DNA of 64,000 bases from assembly GCA_949289345.1 (NCBI GenBank), contig CASENS010000093.1, positions 26,587 through 90,586 of the forward strand, in the 5' to 3' direction. Made by a program: the position numbers and the translations under genes. Positions 45,697 to 54,468 of the stretch are shown here, piece by piece. The notes beneath the pieces are model-generated. The model searched no databases. It had not been told where the DNA came from and was given only the letters and a program-made list of their open reading frames with translations. Source of the stretch: an uncultured Bacteroides sp. Its GTDB lineage: Bacteria; Bacteroidota; Bacteroidia; Bacteroidales; Bacteroidaceae. Position 1 is the stretch's first letter. Each line of letters opens with the position of its first letter.

Positions 45697-46656
45697 ATGG
45701 GATTTTTTAGTTTTTTTTCCAAGGAGAAGAAAGAAACCTTGGATAAGGGATTATCTAAAACGAAAGAAAGTGTTTTTGGGAAAATAGCACGCGTAGTGGC
45801 CGGAAAGTCCAAAGTGGACGATGAAGTCCTGGACAATCTGGAAGAAGTGCTGATAACTTCCGATGTAGGCGTGGAAACAACCTTGCGTATCATTGAGCGC
45901 ATAGAGAAACGTGTCGCAGCAGAGAAATACATGAACACTCAAGAACTTAATCATATTTTACGTGACGAAATAGCGGCTTTACTGACAGAGAACAATACAG
46001 GCGATGTAGATGACTTTGAAGCCCCCATTGCCCAAAAACCGTATGTCATTATGGTGGTAGGAGTGAATGGAGTGGGGAAGACGACAACCATTGGCAAACT
46101 GGCCTATCAATATAAGAAAGCCGGGAAATCAGTCTATTTGGGAGCAGCGGACACATTTCGTGCGGCGGCTGTTGAACAATTAGTCATATGGGGCGAAAGG
46201 GTAGGGGTTCCTGTCGTAAAACAAAAGATGGGAGCCGATCCTGCCTCCGTGGCGTTTGATACATTAAGTTCGGCCGTGGCCAATGGAGCCGATGTGGTCA
46301 TTATCGATACAGCAGGTCGGCTCCACAACAAGGTGGGACTGATGAACGAACTCACTAAGATAAAGAACGTAATGAAGAAAGTTGTTCCGGAAGCGCCCCA
46401 TGAAGTGCTGCTTGTACTGGATGGTTCAACCGGACAAAACGCTTTTGAACAGGCCAAACAATTCACTTTAGCAACGGAAGTTAATGCCATGGCCATCACC
46501 AAGCTGGACGGTACAGCTAAAGGTGGAGTGGTAATAGGCATCTCAGACCAATTTAAAATCCCGGTGAAATACATTGGCTTAGGCGAAGGCATGGAAGACC
46601 TGCAGGTGTTCCGGAAAAAAGAGTTTGTAGATTCATTGTTCGGAGAAAACGAATGA
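45697..46656 (+). CDS. ftsY: Signal recognition particle receptor FtsY
   Basis: SRP-type GTPase that docks ribosome-SRP complexes at the membrane. 319 residues; the short N-terminal region (MGFFSFFSKEKKETLDKGLSKTK) lacks the long acidic A domain of enteric FtsY. Motifs: VGVNGVGKTTTIGKLA (G1), DTFRAAAVEQL (G2), DTAGRLHNKVGLMNEL (G3), TKLDGTAKGGVVIGI (G4). First of a two-gene unit with rimO, which overlaps by 4 nt. Confidence 0.98.
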   Translation: MGFFSFFSKEKKETLDKGLSKTKESVFGKIARVVAGKSKVDDEVLDNLEEVLITSDVGVETTLRIIERIEKRVAAEKYMNTQELNHILRDEIAALLTENNTGDVDDFEAPIAQKPYVIMVVGVNGVGKTTTIGKLAYQYKKAGKSVYLGAADTFRAAAVEQLVIWGERVGVPVVKQKMGADPASVAFDTLSSAVANGADVVIIDTAGRLHNKVGLMNELTKIKNVMKKVVPEAPHEVLLVLDGSTGQNAFEQAKQFTLATEVNAMAITKLDGTAKGGVVIGISDQFKIPVKYIGLGEGMEDLQVFRKKEFVDSLFGENE

Positions 46657-47954
46657 AACGGAAGACGGTAGACATCGTTACCTTGGGTTGTTCCAAGAAT
46701 TTAGTGGATTCGGAACACTTGATGCGTCAGCTTGAAGCGGAAGGTTATCATGTAACGCATGATGCAGAGCACCCTAAAGGGCAAATTGCGGTTATCAACA
46801 CATGCGGTTTCATAGGAGACGCCAAAGAAGAATCCATTGAAATGATTTTAGAATTTGCCCAAGCTAAAGAAGAGGGCAGGCTGGAGAATTTGTATGTCAT
46901 GGGGTGTCTTTCCGAACGATACTTGAAAGAACTCTCGCTTGAAATTCCACAAGTGGACAAATTCTATGGAAAATTCAATTGGAGGGAATTGCTGAGCGAT
47001 TTGGGCAGAAACTACCATGAAGAATTAAGTTTGGAACGTACATTAACGACCCCCCGCCATTATGCTTACTTAAAAATATCAGAAGGATGCGACCGCAAAT
47101 GCGCGTATTGTGCCATTCCATTGATTACCGGCTCCCATGTGTCACGACCGATGGAAGACATCTTGAAGGAAGTAGAGTATTTGGTCACGCAAGGTGTAAA
47201 GGAGTTTCAAGTCATAGCGCAAGAACTGACCTACTATGGAGTGGATTTATACAAGAAACAGATGCTTCCGGAATTGATAGAACGAATGGCCGACATTCCG
47301 GGAGTGGAATGGATACGACTTCATTATGCCTATCCGGCCGGTTTCCCAAAGGATTTGTTGCGAGTAATGCGCGAGCATCCGAATGTATGCAAATACATGG
47401 ACATTGCCTTGCAACACGTCACGGATGGTATGTTGGAACGAATGCGCCGGCATGTGACCCAAGAACAGACCATGCAATTGATAGAAGACTTCCGGCGGGA
47501 AGTTCCGGGCATCCATTTGCGGACCACATTGATGGTAGGTTTCCCTGGTGAAACGGAGGCCGATTTCAAGGCCTTGAAAGACTTTGTAAAGACTGTACGA
47601 TTCGATAGAATGGGGGCTTTCGCTTATTCGGAAGAGGAAGGAACATATGCGGCATCCCATTACGAAGACAACGTTCCGCAAGCGGTAAAGCAAGCCCGTT
47701 TGGACGAGTTAATGGGAATACAGCAACAGATTTCCGCTGAGCTTAACGCAAATAAAATCGGGCGGCAATTCAAAGTAATCATTGATAGATTGGAAGGTGA
47801 TTATTACGTAGGACGTACAGAATTTGATTCGCCCGAGGTTGATCCCGAAGTACTGATTGAACGTGACGGTGCATCCTTGAAAATCGGAAACTTTTATCAA
47901 ATAGAAGTAGATGGTTCCGATGATTTCGACCTTTTTGGACACATCGTATACTAA
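46653..47954 (+). CDS. rimO: Ribosomal protein S12 methylthiotransferase
   Basis: Radical-SAM enzyme that adds a methylthio group to Asp of ribosomal protein S12. 433 residues: N-terminal MTTase domain with three cluster cysteines (LGCSKNLVDSE, NTCGF, MGCLSERY), radical-SAM motif CDRKCAYCAIP, and a C-terminal TRAM domain (YYVGRTEFDSPEVD). The ATG overlaps the ftsY stop as ATGA, which suggests coupling. Confidence 0.97.
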   Translation: MKRKTVDIVTLGCSKNLVDSEHLMRQLEAEGYHVTHDAEHPKGQIAVINTCGFIGDAKEESIEMILEFAQAKEEGRLENLYVMGCLSERYLKELSLEIPQVDKFYGKFNWRELLSDLGRNYHEELSLERTLTTPRHYAYLKISEGCDRKCAYCAIPLITGSHVSRPMEDILKEVEYLVTQGVKEFQVIAQELTYYGVDLYKKQMLPELIERMADIPGVEWIRLHYAYPAGFPKDLLRVMREHPNVCKYMDIALQHVTDGMLERMRRHVTQEQTMQLIEDFRREVPGIHLRTTLMVGFPGETEADFKALKDFVKTVRFDRMGAFAYSEEEGTYAASHYEDNVPQAVKQARLDELMGIQQQISAELNANKIGRQFKVIIDRLEGDYYVGRTEFDSPEVDPEVLIERDGASLKIGNFYQIEVDGSDDFDLFGHIVY

Positions 47955-48031
47955 TTTTTCATGAACTCACTTGTGAATTTGCAAAAAAATGACTAATATA
48001 GCGGCATTAAAACCAAAATATACACAGGCTT

Positions 48032-48304
48032 GTGAACAATAAAGAATTTACTGCGGAACTTTCCAAACGTTTAGGGTACACACAAAAAGATACCTCTGAA
48101 CTGATTTCTTCCATGCTCTCTTTTATGACGGAACAGTTGGAGGAAGGCAACGGCATAGCTATTCAAGGATTTGGTTCTTTTGAAGTAAAGAAGAAGATAG
48201 AACGCATTTCTGTTAGTCCTACCACTAAACAACGCATGTTGGTTCCACCCAAATTGGTGTTGACTTATAAACCCAGCATTGCGTTGAAAGAAAAATTTAA
48301 ATAA
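48032..48304 (+). CDS. HU-family DNA-binding protein
   Basis: 90 residues, start GTG 48032 (MNNKEFTAELSKRLGYTQKDTSELI). GNGIAIQGFGSFEVKKKIERISVSPTTKQRMLVPPKLVLTYKPS is the HU/IHF beta-arm region, with the usual Gly-Phe-Gly-x-Phe turn. It bends DNA as a dimer. It is followed 33 bp later by a membrane-bound HU fusion, and the two may heterodimerise, which is inference. Confidence 0.9.
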   Translation: MNNKEFTAELSKRLGYTQKDTSELISSMLSFMTEQLEEGNGIAIQGFGSFEVKKKIERISVSPTTKQRMLVPPKLVLTYKPSIALKEKFK

Positions 48305-48337
48305 AAGGAAAGAACCTTCTATAGTTCCTATATTCTT

Positions 48338-49306
48338 ATGAATGAAAAACTGAATATACAGCACCTGACAGACCAGCTTGTTCAAAAGCAAGGTCTGACT
48401 CCCAAAGATGCGGAAAAGTTTGTGAGGACTTTTTTCTCTCTTATAGCGGAAGGATTGGAGCAAGACAGATACGTGAAAATAAGAAAATGGGGAACTTTCA
48501 AATTAATAGATGTAGACAGCAGGGAAAGTGTCAATGTAAATAATGGAGAACGAATAGAAATCCAGAGACATACTAAAATATCTTTTACCCCCGATTCTTC
48601 CTTGAAAGAATTGATTAATAGGCCTTTTGCTCATTTTGAGACAGTAATCTTGAATGAAAACACCGTGCTGGATGATACCCTTCCTGAAATTGAAGAAGAA
48701 GAAAGCATTCCGGAAAACGACATCCGGAAAGAAGAGGCACTGATAACGAAAAATGAACTTTTGGCTGATAATGATGTGACGGAAAATGAGGCACCTTTTC
48801 CTGCACTGAAAAATAACAGTATGAAATATTTCATCACACTTGCCGTGTTGATTACATTTGTGTGTGCAGGAGCTGTCTTTTTCATTTATAATCCAGACTT
48901 TTTTGCTCGTCCTGTTCCTCCGCCTGAAGAGCCCAAGCATATTACTATAAACCTTCAACAAAAGCACTTGATTGATACGACATCCAATGCTATAGTGAAA
49001 ACCGATTCCACGTATGAGGACTCGGTTCAAAAGGTTCAAAAGATAGAACTTACTCATGTTGAAAAAAATGTGCCACAACCATCACAAACGTTCGTAGCGG
49101 ACACATCCAGCTATGAAATTATAGGAACGGAAACAACTCACATACTTGCTGAAGGCGAGACTCTGACACGAGTCGCATTAAAATATTATGGCACTAAGAG
49201 CCTATGGCCATACTTAGTAAAGCATAATCCTAAGGCGATAAAGAACCCTGATAATGTGCCATACGGTACAATCATTAAAATTCCGAAACTCAGCAAAAAG
49301 AAATAA
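48338..49306 (+). CDS. HU-domain protein fused to a membrane helix and LysM-like domain
   Basis: 322 residues in three parts. Residues 1-90 are HU/IHF-like (IQHLTDQLVQKQGLTPKDAEKFVRTFF; RKWGTFKLIDV; SFTPDSSLKELINRPF). A low-complexity acidic linker follows, then one membrane helix at about 167-187 (YFITLAVLITFVCAGAVFF). The C-terminus (TTHILAEGETLTRVALKYYGTKSLWPYLVKHN, ending IIKIPKLSKKK) resembles LysM, a peptidoglycan-binding module. With the N-terminus in the cytoplasm the protein could tie DNA to the cell wall. Function is inference; the domain order is directly visible. Confidence 0.82.
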   Translation: MNEKLNIQHLTDQLVQKQGLTPKDAEKFVRTFFSLIAEGLEQDRYVKIRKWGTFKLIDVDSRESVNVNNGERIEIQRHTKISFTPDSSLKELINRPFAHFETVILNENTVLDDTLPEIEEEESIPENDIRKEEALITKNELLADNDVTENEAPFPALKNNSMKYFITLAVLITFVCAGAVFFIYNPDFFARPVPPPEEPKHITINLQQKHLIDTTSNAIVKTDSTYEDSVQKVQKIELTHVEKNVPQPSQTFVADTSSYEIIGTETTHILAEGETLTRVALKYYGTKSLWPYLVKHNPKAIKNPDNVPYGTIIKIPKLSKKK

Positions 49307-49360
49307 TAAAACGTACGTCTATAATCAAACATAAATATTAACCATTAAAATAATGAATAT

Positions 49361-49624
49361 ATGAGGACTATAACATTTAACGAGTTACGTAAAATCAAAG
49401 ATTCTTTGCCTACAGGAAGTATGCATCGGATAGCGGACGAATTAGGTTTAAGCGTGGATACCGTCCGTAACTTTTTTGGAGGCCATAACTTTAAGGAAGG
49501 CGAAAGTGTAGGCATTCATTTGGAACCAGGGCCAGATGGTGGTTTAGTGATGCTGGATGATACAACGGTACTTGACCGAGCCTTACAGATTTTAGATGAA
49601 ATGGCTAATGAAAACAAGCTATGA
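49361..49624 (+). CDS. Small helix-turn-helix DNA-binding protein
   Basis: 87 residues. RIADELGLSVDTVRNFFGGHNF at about 22-43 is a LacI/Cro-like helix-turn-helix, preceded by TFNELRKIKDSLPTGSM. The rest is acidic (GIHLEPGPDGGLVMLDDTTVLDRALQILDEMANE). I know similar small proteins from Bacteroides but no function. It follows the HU-LysM gene by 54 bp and may share its transcript. Confidence 0.75.
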   Translation: MRTITFNELRKIKDSLPTGSMHRIADELGLSVDTVRNFFGGHNFKEGESVGIHLEPGPDGGLVMLDDTTVLDRALQILDEMANENKL

Positions 49625-49730
49625 CAGAATGATGAAATAATCGCGATTATGTTTAGTAATAGAACTGAAGATTTAATAATATCCTTCTACTCATCCCGAA
49701 AATAAGAATTAAATAAAAATAAGAGGGTGT

Positions 49731-49781
49731 GTCAAAATGCAAGAACGACTGTCTGAATGATAGCGGTTTTTGCATTTTGAC
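49731..49781. terminator. Palindrome between convergent operons
   Basis: GTCAAAATGCAA (49731-49742) pairs perfectly with TTGCATTTTGAC (49770-49781); flanking GAGG/CCTC can extend it. T-rich sequence lies on both sides in the outgoing direction. It lies between the helix-turn-helix gene and batE, suited as a two-way terminator. Confidence 0.55.
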
Positions 49782-49802
49782 CTCTTTATTATATGCTTCT
49801 CA

Positions 49803-49886
49803 AAATATCATTGCTTACTTGCCCAAGTATTATTGCTTACTTCGTTACTTATGCAACGATACTTCACCAGTTATCCTTGGATACTT
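49803..49886. repeat. Array of four degenerate palindromic units, exact 22-bp period, after batE
   Basis: Units end at 49820, 49842, 49864 and 49886, each in a TTACTT or ATACTT. Read on the minus strand each starts AAGTA; the best unit contains AAGTATCCAAGGATA, identical to the core of the array at 13475-13556. It lies 26 bp past the batE stop, in the 3' untranslated part of that operon. Confidence 0.8.
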
Positions 49887-49911
49887 TTGCAACCGGATTT
49901 CTGAACCGATC

Positions 49912-50748
49912 TTAAATCACCTCAATATCCGAAGCCGGTATCCACCCGACTTTCCCGTCCTCCAGACTGATTTCCTTCCATTCGTGCATGGTGTTGTCCT
50001 TTATCTCTACTTTATGCCCTTCATGCAGCACGAACAGACTGGTGCCGCTTTCGCTGGGCGTGCTCCGTACGGTGACACTCGGTGAAAGAATGATAGCCTT
50101 GTTTCGTTGCATCAACGTTCTTTTTTGCTGTGCGGCAAATACATTACACAGGACTGCGAAAACAAGGCATGCAAGACCGCATATAAAGCCGGTTTTTTTC
50201 AGCCGTATCTGCTTTGAAAGGAAGAACAAAGCTAACGCCCCCAACATGAGAAAGAAAAACGCGATGCCATACTTAGCCCATGTATCCGCATTCAAACAAT
50301 TGATTAACGACTTGGTCCACGTCACGAAGAATATCTCCGGTATGGGCGTCACCTTGTCAATCGTCTTAGCCCGTGCCACTTCCAGGTTCGCGCGAATGTC
50401 CGCATTACCTGGAGAGAGCAACAAAGCCCGTTCATAGTTCAATATAGCCCGGGCTATGTCCCCGCTCTTGTAATAACTGTTCCCCAAGTTATAATAAATC
50501 TCAGGAGCTTCTCCATTTTGCAACAAGGTCTCATAGATTTGTATGGCTGCAGCAAAATCGTTGCGTATATAGGCGCTATCTCCTTCTGCTTTCGTTACGT
50601 TGCCCATCTGCTTGGAGGCCGAAAATTCGGTGTTCGCATGAGCTATACTATCTGCTCCTCTTCCTACGGTGTGCAGGGCATTGTCACCTTGTCCGTAAGA
50701 AAGAAAAGAAATCATCAAACCGAGCGCAAAAAACACAATCTTTTTCAT
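49912..50748 (-). CDS. batE: BatE-like TPR and SH3-domain protein of the aerotolerance operon
   Basis: 278 residues with signal peptide (VFFALGLMISFLSYGQ). TPR repeats at about 60-120 (IQIYETLLQNGEAPEIYYNLGNSYYKSGDIARAILNYERALLL), two membrane helices around 160-215, and a C-terminal SH3-type domain (SVTVRSTPSESGTSLFVLHEGHKVEIKDN; VGWIPASDIEVI). Last gene of the operon, 18 bp after batD. The Bat proteins were reported in B. fragilis to support aerotolerance; biochemical role unclear. Confidence 0.88.
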   Translation of the reverse strand: MKKIVFFALGLMISFLSYGQGDNALHTVGRGADSIAHANTEFSASKQMGNVTKAEGDSAYIRNDFAAAIQIYETLLQNGEAPEIYYNLGNSYYKSGDIARAILNYERALLLSPGNADIRANLEVARAKTIDKVTPIPEIFFVTWTKSLINCLNADTWAKYGIAFFFLMLGALALFFLSKQIRLKKTGFICGLACLVFAVLCNVFAAQQKRTLMQRNKAIILSPSVTVRSTPSESGTSLFVLHEGHKVEIKDNTMHEWKEISLEDGKVGWIPASDIEVI

Positions 50749-50766
50749 TCTTATATCTCTCTTTTT

Positions 50767-52590
50767 TTAATGCTTAATCGAATTTTCCATTTTACTAATT
50801 ACCTCGAACGAAGCCTTATATACTTGATCCATCGCCTGGTTGGGGTCACCTGGGGCGAAGCGGGCGAATTCGCATTGGTCTAACGCATCGATGAATTCTT
50901 TTATCAACTCGGCCTGCACGCCCACCTTCTGTAACTCCTCCTCGATGTTGTCCTTCGACAAGCGAGATACAGGGATGTTGAGTTTGTCACTAATATAGCC
51001 CCATAAGGCTTTCAATACCTCGTCATAGAAGGCTTCACGCTGGTTGGAGGCCAACAGCTTTCCGGCCAGTTTCATGCGCTTTACGGCCACTTTGTTCGCC
51101 TTTTTGGTACGTACCCGCGCCACGTTAGCATTGGCGGCTATCTGCTTGCGGTAAATGATGAAGAACGCTATGAAGAACACGCCCGGAACCAGGTAGAACA
51201 ACCAGTAACTTGTGGAACCGAAGAAGAACGCACCTTTGGGCGTAAGCGTCACTTCGTTTTGCTTGATAAAGCGTATGTCTTCATTCAGTATTTTCAGATC
51301 CTCCTTGTTGGTGAAATTGGCGATGGTTTGCGTGGCGTTCCCCTCGCCTTTTTCTACTTGAACGACATATTCCTCCGTGCTCAGTGTCTTGTAAGATTGC
51401 GTCTTGATGTCGAAATAGCTGAACTGGACGGGCGGAATCTTATATGTGCCCGCATTGCGCGGGATGGCCAGGTATTCTATCACTTTGTTTCCCGACAAGC
51501 CCGAACTGGTCAGTCGGAATTGGTTGTCCACTTTGGGATCGTACACCTCGAAGTCTTCGGGAAACTTTATTTCGGGTTCGGACACCAGTTTCAGATTTCC
51601 GGTGCCTGAGATGACCACCTTCACGGTAATGGCATCGTTCGTCTTCACCTGTGTGCTGTTAATGGACGAGGAAATGTTGAACGTCCCCACTCCCCCGCTA
51701 TATCCGGCAGGTTTTCCAGAGGGAAGAGCCTTCACGTCGATAGTGAGTTTGGGAGTGGTCAACACTTTCCGTACCTGGAAACTGTTGGCTCCTCCGTTAA
51801 AGAAGGCTTCAAAGGGATCGTCCACTTCTTGTACAATATTGACCGAGGCATCAAAACGTGCCGGGTCTATGGTCAGTTTTCCTGCTTGCTGGGGGAAAAG
51901 TACGAACTGGCGGTAGACAGTGGAGTGATAATTACGTCCTTTGTAATGTTCCAAGCCCCACCGACGGTTGGTGGGAAGCTCCACCTCTTGCGAATGAAAG
52001 CCTTTGAAATCGGGCAACTTGACATTATCAAATCCGCGTAAATCTACCACGGTGTAAATTTTGTAGGTCAACAGAAACGCTTCTTGCTCATATACGTTTG
52101 TCTTGCTCACCGTGGAGGTGATGAACAGGTCATTGCTTGAGATAGACGTGCCTGACTTTCCCGAAACATTGCCTTGACCTCCTCCAGAGTTTGTGGCTGT
52201 CTTATCCTCGGGGAGCACTTTTATCTTCACGGAATTGGAAATCATCTGGTTTCCTTTAGCCGAAAGCGTGGCTCCCGGTATGGTGTATTCTCCTTCCTTG
52301 GTGGCCATCAGGATGTACGTGAAAGTCGTAGACTCCGACCGGTCTCCGTTGATGATGTTCACGCTGGTAGAGCGGCTTGGTCCCATCAATACATCAAAGC
52401 CCTGAATGGAAGGTGCACGGAAGTCCTTGATGTTCCGTGTGTTTACAGTGTAAGACAACCTGAATTGGTCGCCCACGGCCACGGCATCGGGAGCCGAAGC
52501 CGTAAAGGTCACTTCGTCCTCGGCCCATGCGTTGAGCGCCATGGCACATAGCGCCATCCATAAGAAAACTATTTTCCTCATATATTTCAC
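50767..52590 (-). CDS. batD: BatD oxygen-tolerance protein
   Basis: 607 residues: signal peptide (IVFLWMALCAMALNAWA), repeated beta-sandwich domains in the periplasm (VTFTASAPDAVAVGDQFRLSYTVN; FTYILMATKEGEYTIPGATL), one membrane helix near 460-480 (STSYWLFYLVPGVFFIAFFIIY), and a cytoplasmic helical tail (KRMKLAGKLLASNQREAFYDEVLKALWGYISDKLNIPVSRL). This is the BatD family architecture. Starts 24 bp after batC. Confidence 0.92.
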   Translation of the reverse strand: MKYMRKIVFLWMALCAMALNAWAEDEVTFTASAPDAVAVGDQFRLSYTVNTRNIKDFRAPSIQGFDVLMGPSRSTSVNIINGDRSESTTFTYILMATKEGEYTIPGATLSAKGNQMISNSVKIKVLPEDKTATNSGGGQGNVSGKSGTSISSNDLFITSTVSKTNVYEQEAFLLTYKIYTVVDLRGFDNVKLPDFKGFHSQEVELPTNRRWGLEHYKGRNYHSTVYRQFVLFPQQAGKLTIDPARFDASVNIVQEVDDPFEAFFNGGANSFQVRKVLTTPKLTIDVKALPSGKPAGYSGGVGTFNISSSINSTQVKTNDAITVKVVISGTGNLKLVSEPEIKFPEDFEVYDPKVDNQFRLTSSGLSGNKVIEYLAIPRNAGTYKIPPVQFSYFDIKTQSYKTLSTEEYVVQVEKGEGNATQTIANFTNKEDLKILNEDIRFIKQNEVTLTPKGAFFFGSTSYWLFYLVPGVFFIAFFIIYRKQIAANANVARVRTKKANKVAVKRMKLAGKLLASNQREAFYDEVLKALWGYISDKLNIPVSRLSKDNIEEELQKVGVQAELIKEFIDALDQCEFARFAPGDPNQAMDQVYKASFEVISKMENSIKH

Positions 52591-52614
52591 TCTATGTTAT
52601 TTTTATTTTCGTTT

Positions 52615-53328
52615 TTACCAATCCTTCTCTAACTTGCCGCCTTGAATGACCTGTTGCTGTTTCTTCACTTTGTCCTGTACGTCTTTCTCGTCTTGCATCA
52701 CCGAGTTCAGCAACTGCTCCGCGTTTTCCTTGGACATTTGATCTTCCTTCTGTTGATTTTGAGGAGGTTGTTGCTGCTGGTCTTGGTTTTGCTGATCTTG
52801 CTGGTTTTGCTGGTTCTGTTTTTGGTCCTGCTCTTGTTGTTTTTGGTCTTGCTGTTGGTTTTGGTCTTGGTTTTGTTGGTTTTGTTGTTGGTCCTTCAGC
52901 ATCTTTTGGGCCAAAGCCAGGTTGTAACGGGTCTCATCGTCCTTGGGGTTGTTGCGCAAAGATTCCTTGTAGGCTTCCACAGCTTTGGCGTAATCCTTTT
53001 GCGACTGAAAAATGACACCCATATTGTGGTAAATTTGCGCCAGGTTATCTTTGTTCTTTTCAATCTGACTGGCGGCCACATATTGTTCCATAGCTTCTTT
53101 CACCTTGTTTTGTTGCAGCAGAGTGTTGCCCAGGTTGAACATCGACACCGTAGACTTTGGGTTCGCCTCCAACGCTTTGCGATAGTTCACCTCCGCGTCC
53201 ACGAACACACTGTCCTTATACAGGCGGTTCCCCCTGCGTATGAAGTCGCGCTCCTCTTTTTGGGCATAGACAGATGTCGCAAGTCCTAAGAGCAGACATA
53301 TACCAATATATTTTTTTTTGCAGCACAT
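52615..53328 (-). CDS. batC: BatC TPR protein with Gln-rich segment
   Basis: 237 residues with signal MCCKKKYIGICLLLGLATSVYA. Two or three TPR repeats at about 50-140 (VSMFNLGNTLLQQNKVKEAMEQYVAASQIE; YHNMGVIFQSQKDYAKAVEAYKESLRNNPKD). From about 148 a Gln/Asn/Asp low-complexity stretch of about 55 residues, prone to length change, then VIQGGKLEKDW. Matches BatC in size and order, 8 bp after batB. Confidence 0.88.
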   Translation of the reverse strand: MCCKKKYIGICLLLGLATSVYAQKEERDFIRRGNRLYKDSVFVDAEVNYRKALEANPKSTVSMFNLGNTLLQQNKVKEAMEQYVAASQIEKNKDNLAQIYHNMGVIFQSQKDYAKAVEAYKESLRNNPKDDETRYNLALAQKMLKDQQQNQQNQDQNQQQDQKQQEQDQKQNQQNQQDQQNQDQQQQPPQNQQKEDQMSKENAEQLLNSVMQDEKDVQDKVKKQQQVIQGGKLEKDW

Positions 53329-53336
53329 AGTCTTTT

Positions 53337-54374
53337 TTACTTGTTAGCGTTCTTATTCGAGAATAAATGGAAATTGCGGAAGAGCGGGTTTTTACGCTCC
53401 AGTATCAGCATCTCGGCCAGCAGGAGGATAAGAATGATCCACGCCACGGCCTGAAATTGCTCGTTGAACTCGGTGTAGACCTGTGTCTCTACATCAGCCT
53501 TGGCCATTTTGTCTATCTCCTTCGTGATAGCGCGTTGGGCATTGTTCGAGTTGTCTACCCGCACGTAAATGCCGTTTCCGTTTTTGGCCACTTCTTGGCA
53601 CATCTGTTCATTCAGTCGGGTAACGATAACATTTCCGTCCCTGTCTTTGCGGTAATTGTTAGTACCCTCCACGGGAATGGGCGCTCCATCAGGCAATCCC
53701 ACACCCAACACGTTCACCTGTATACCCTTCTCTGAGGCGGCTTTCGCGGCTTCTATGGCTCCGCCTTCGTGGTTCTCGCCATCGGTTATGAGAATAATGG
53801 TACGCCCCACGCCTTCTTGTGGAGTGAAGCTACGAATACCCAAGTCCAACGCTGCGCCTATGGCCGTTCCCTGCTTGGAAATCAAGGACGGGTCGATGGT
53901 CTCCAGAAACATCTTGGCGGAGATATAATCGCTCGTGATGGGGAGTTGGGTGAAGGCATCGCCCGCAAAGACTATCATGCCTACCTTGTCGTTCTCCATT
54001 CTGTCCACTAATTGAGACACTAATCTCTTGGCCTTTTCCAAACGGCTGGGTTGCACATCCTCGGCCAGCATGGAGTTAGAAATGTCCAGTGCGATGATAA
54101 CCTCCACACCCTGGCGTTTTACGGTCTCCAATTTGGAACCGAATTGAGGCCGGGCCAGCAGCACCGAAAAAAGTCCGATGGCTGTCCACACAAACCAGAA
54201 CTTCACGTCCGGACGATACTTGGACACATCGGGCATCAATTGGGCCATCAGTTCGGGATCGCCAAACCTACGGATGGCCTTGCGCCTGCGGTAGTTGGAG
54301 TATAGGTAGAATGCCACCAACACTGGAAGCAATATCAGTAAGTATAAATAGGCAGGTTCTTCAAATCGAAACAT
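53337..54374 (-). CDS. batB: BatB, von Willebrand A-domain membrane protein
   Basis: 345 residues. Two N-terminal membrane helices (LYLLILLPVLVAFYL; FVWTAIGLFSVLLARP) and one at the C-terminus; the vWA domain lies between, with the MIDAS DxSxS at D97-S99-S101 (ALDISNSM) and later ITDGENHEGG. It is thought to work in a complex with BatA. Starts 94 bp after batA, the largest gap in the operon. Confidence 0.92.
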   Translation of the reverse strand: MFRFEEPAYLYLLILLPVLVAFYLYSNYRRRKAIRRFGDPELMAQLMPDVSKYRPDVKFWFVWTAIGLFSVLLARPQFGSKLETVKRQGVEVIIALDISNSMLAEDVQPSRLEKAKRLVSQLVDRMENDKVGMIVFAGDAFTQLPITSDYISAKMFLETIDPSLISKQGTAIGAALDLGIRSFTPQEGVGRTIILITDGENHEGGAIEAAKAASEKGIQVNVLGVGLPDGAPIPVEGTNNYRKDRDGNVIVTRLNEQMCQEVAKNGNGIYVRVDNSNNAQRAITKEIDKMAKADVETQVYTEFNEQFQAVAWIILILLLAEMLILERKNPLFRNFHLFSNKNANK

Positions 54375-54468
54375 ACTTCTTTTACATTTTATATTTTAGA
54401 TTTCTGATTTCAGATTGCCGCGTTTCTCTTAAAACTTGTCAAATCTGAAATCAGAAATAATACTTTTC

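Noticed and set aside
49731-49781. Terminal inverted repeat of an insertion sequence
   Set aside because: Arms are close together with no room for a transposase, and the place between convergent operons suits a terminator better.
49803-49886. CRISPR remnant
   Set aside because: No spacers and no cas genes; unit length plus gap is 22 bp only.
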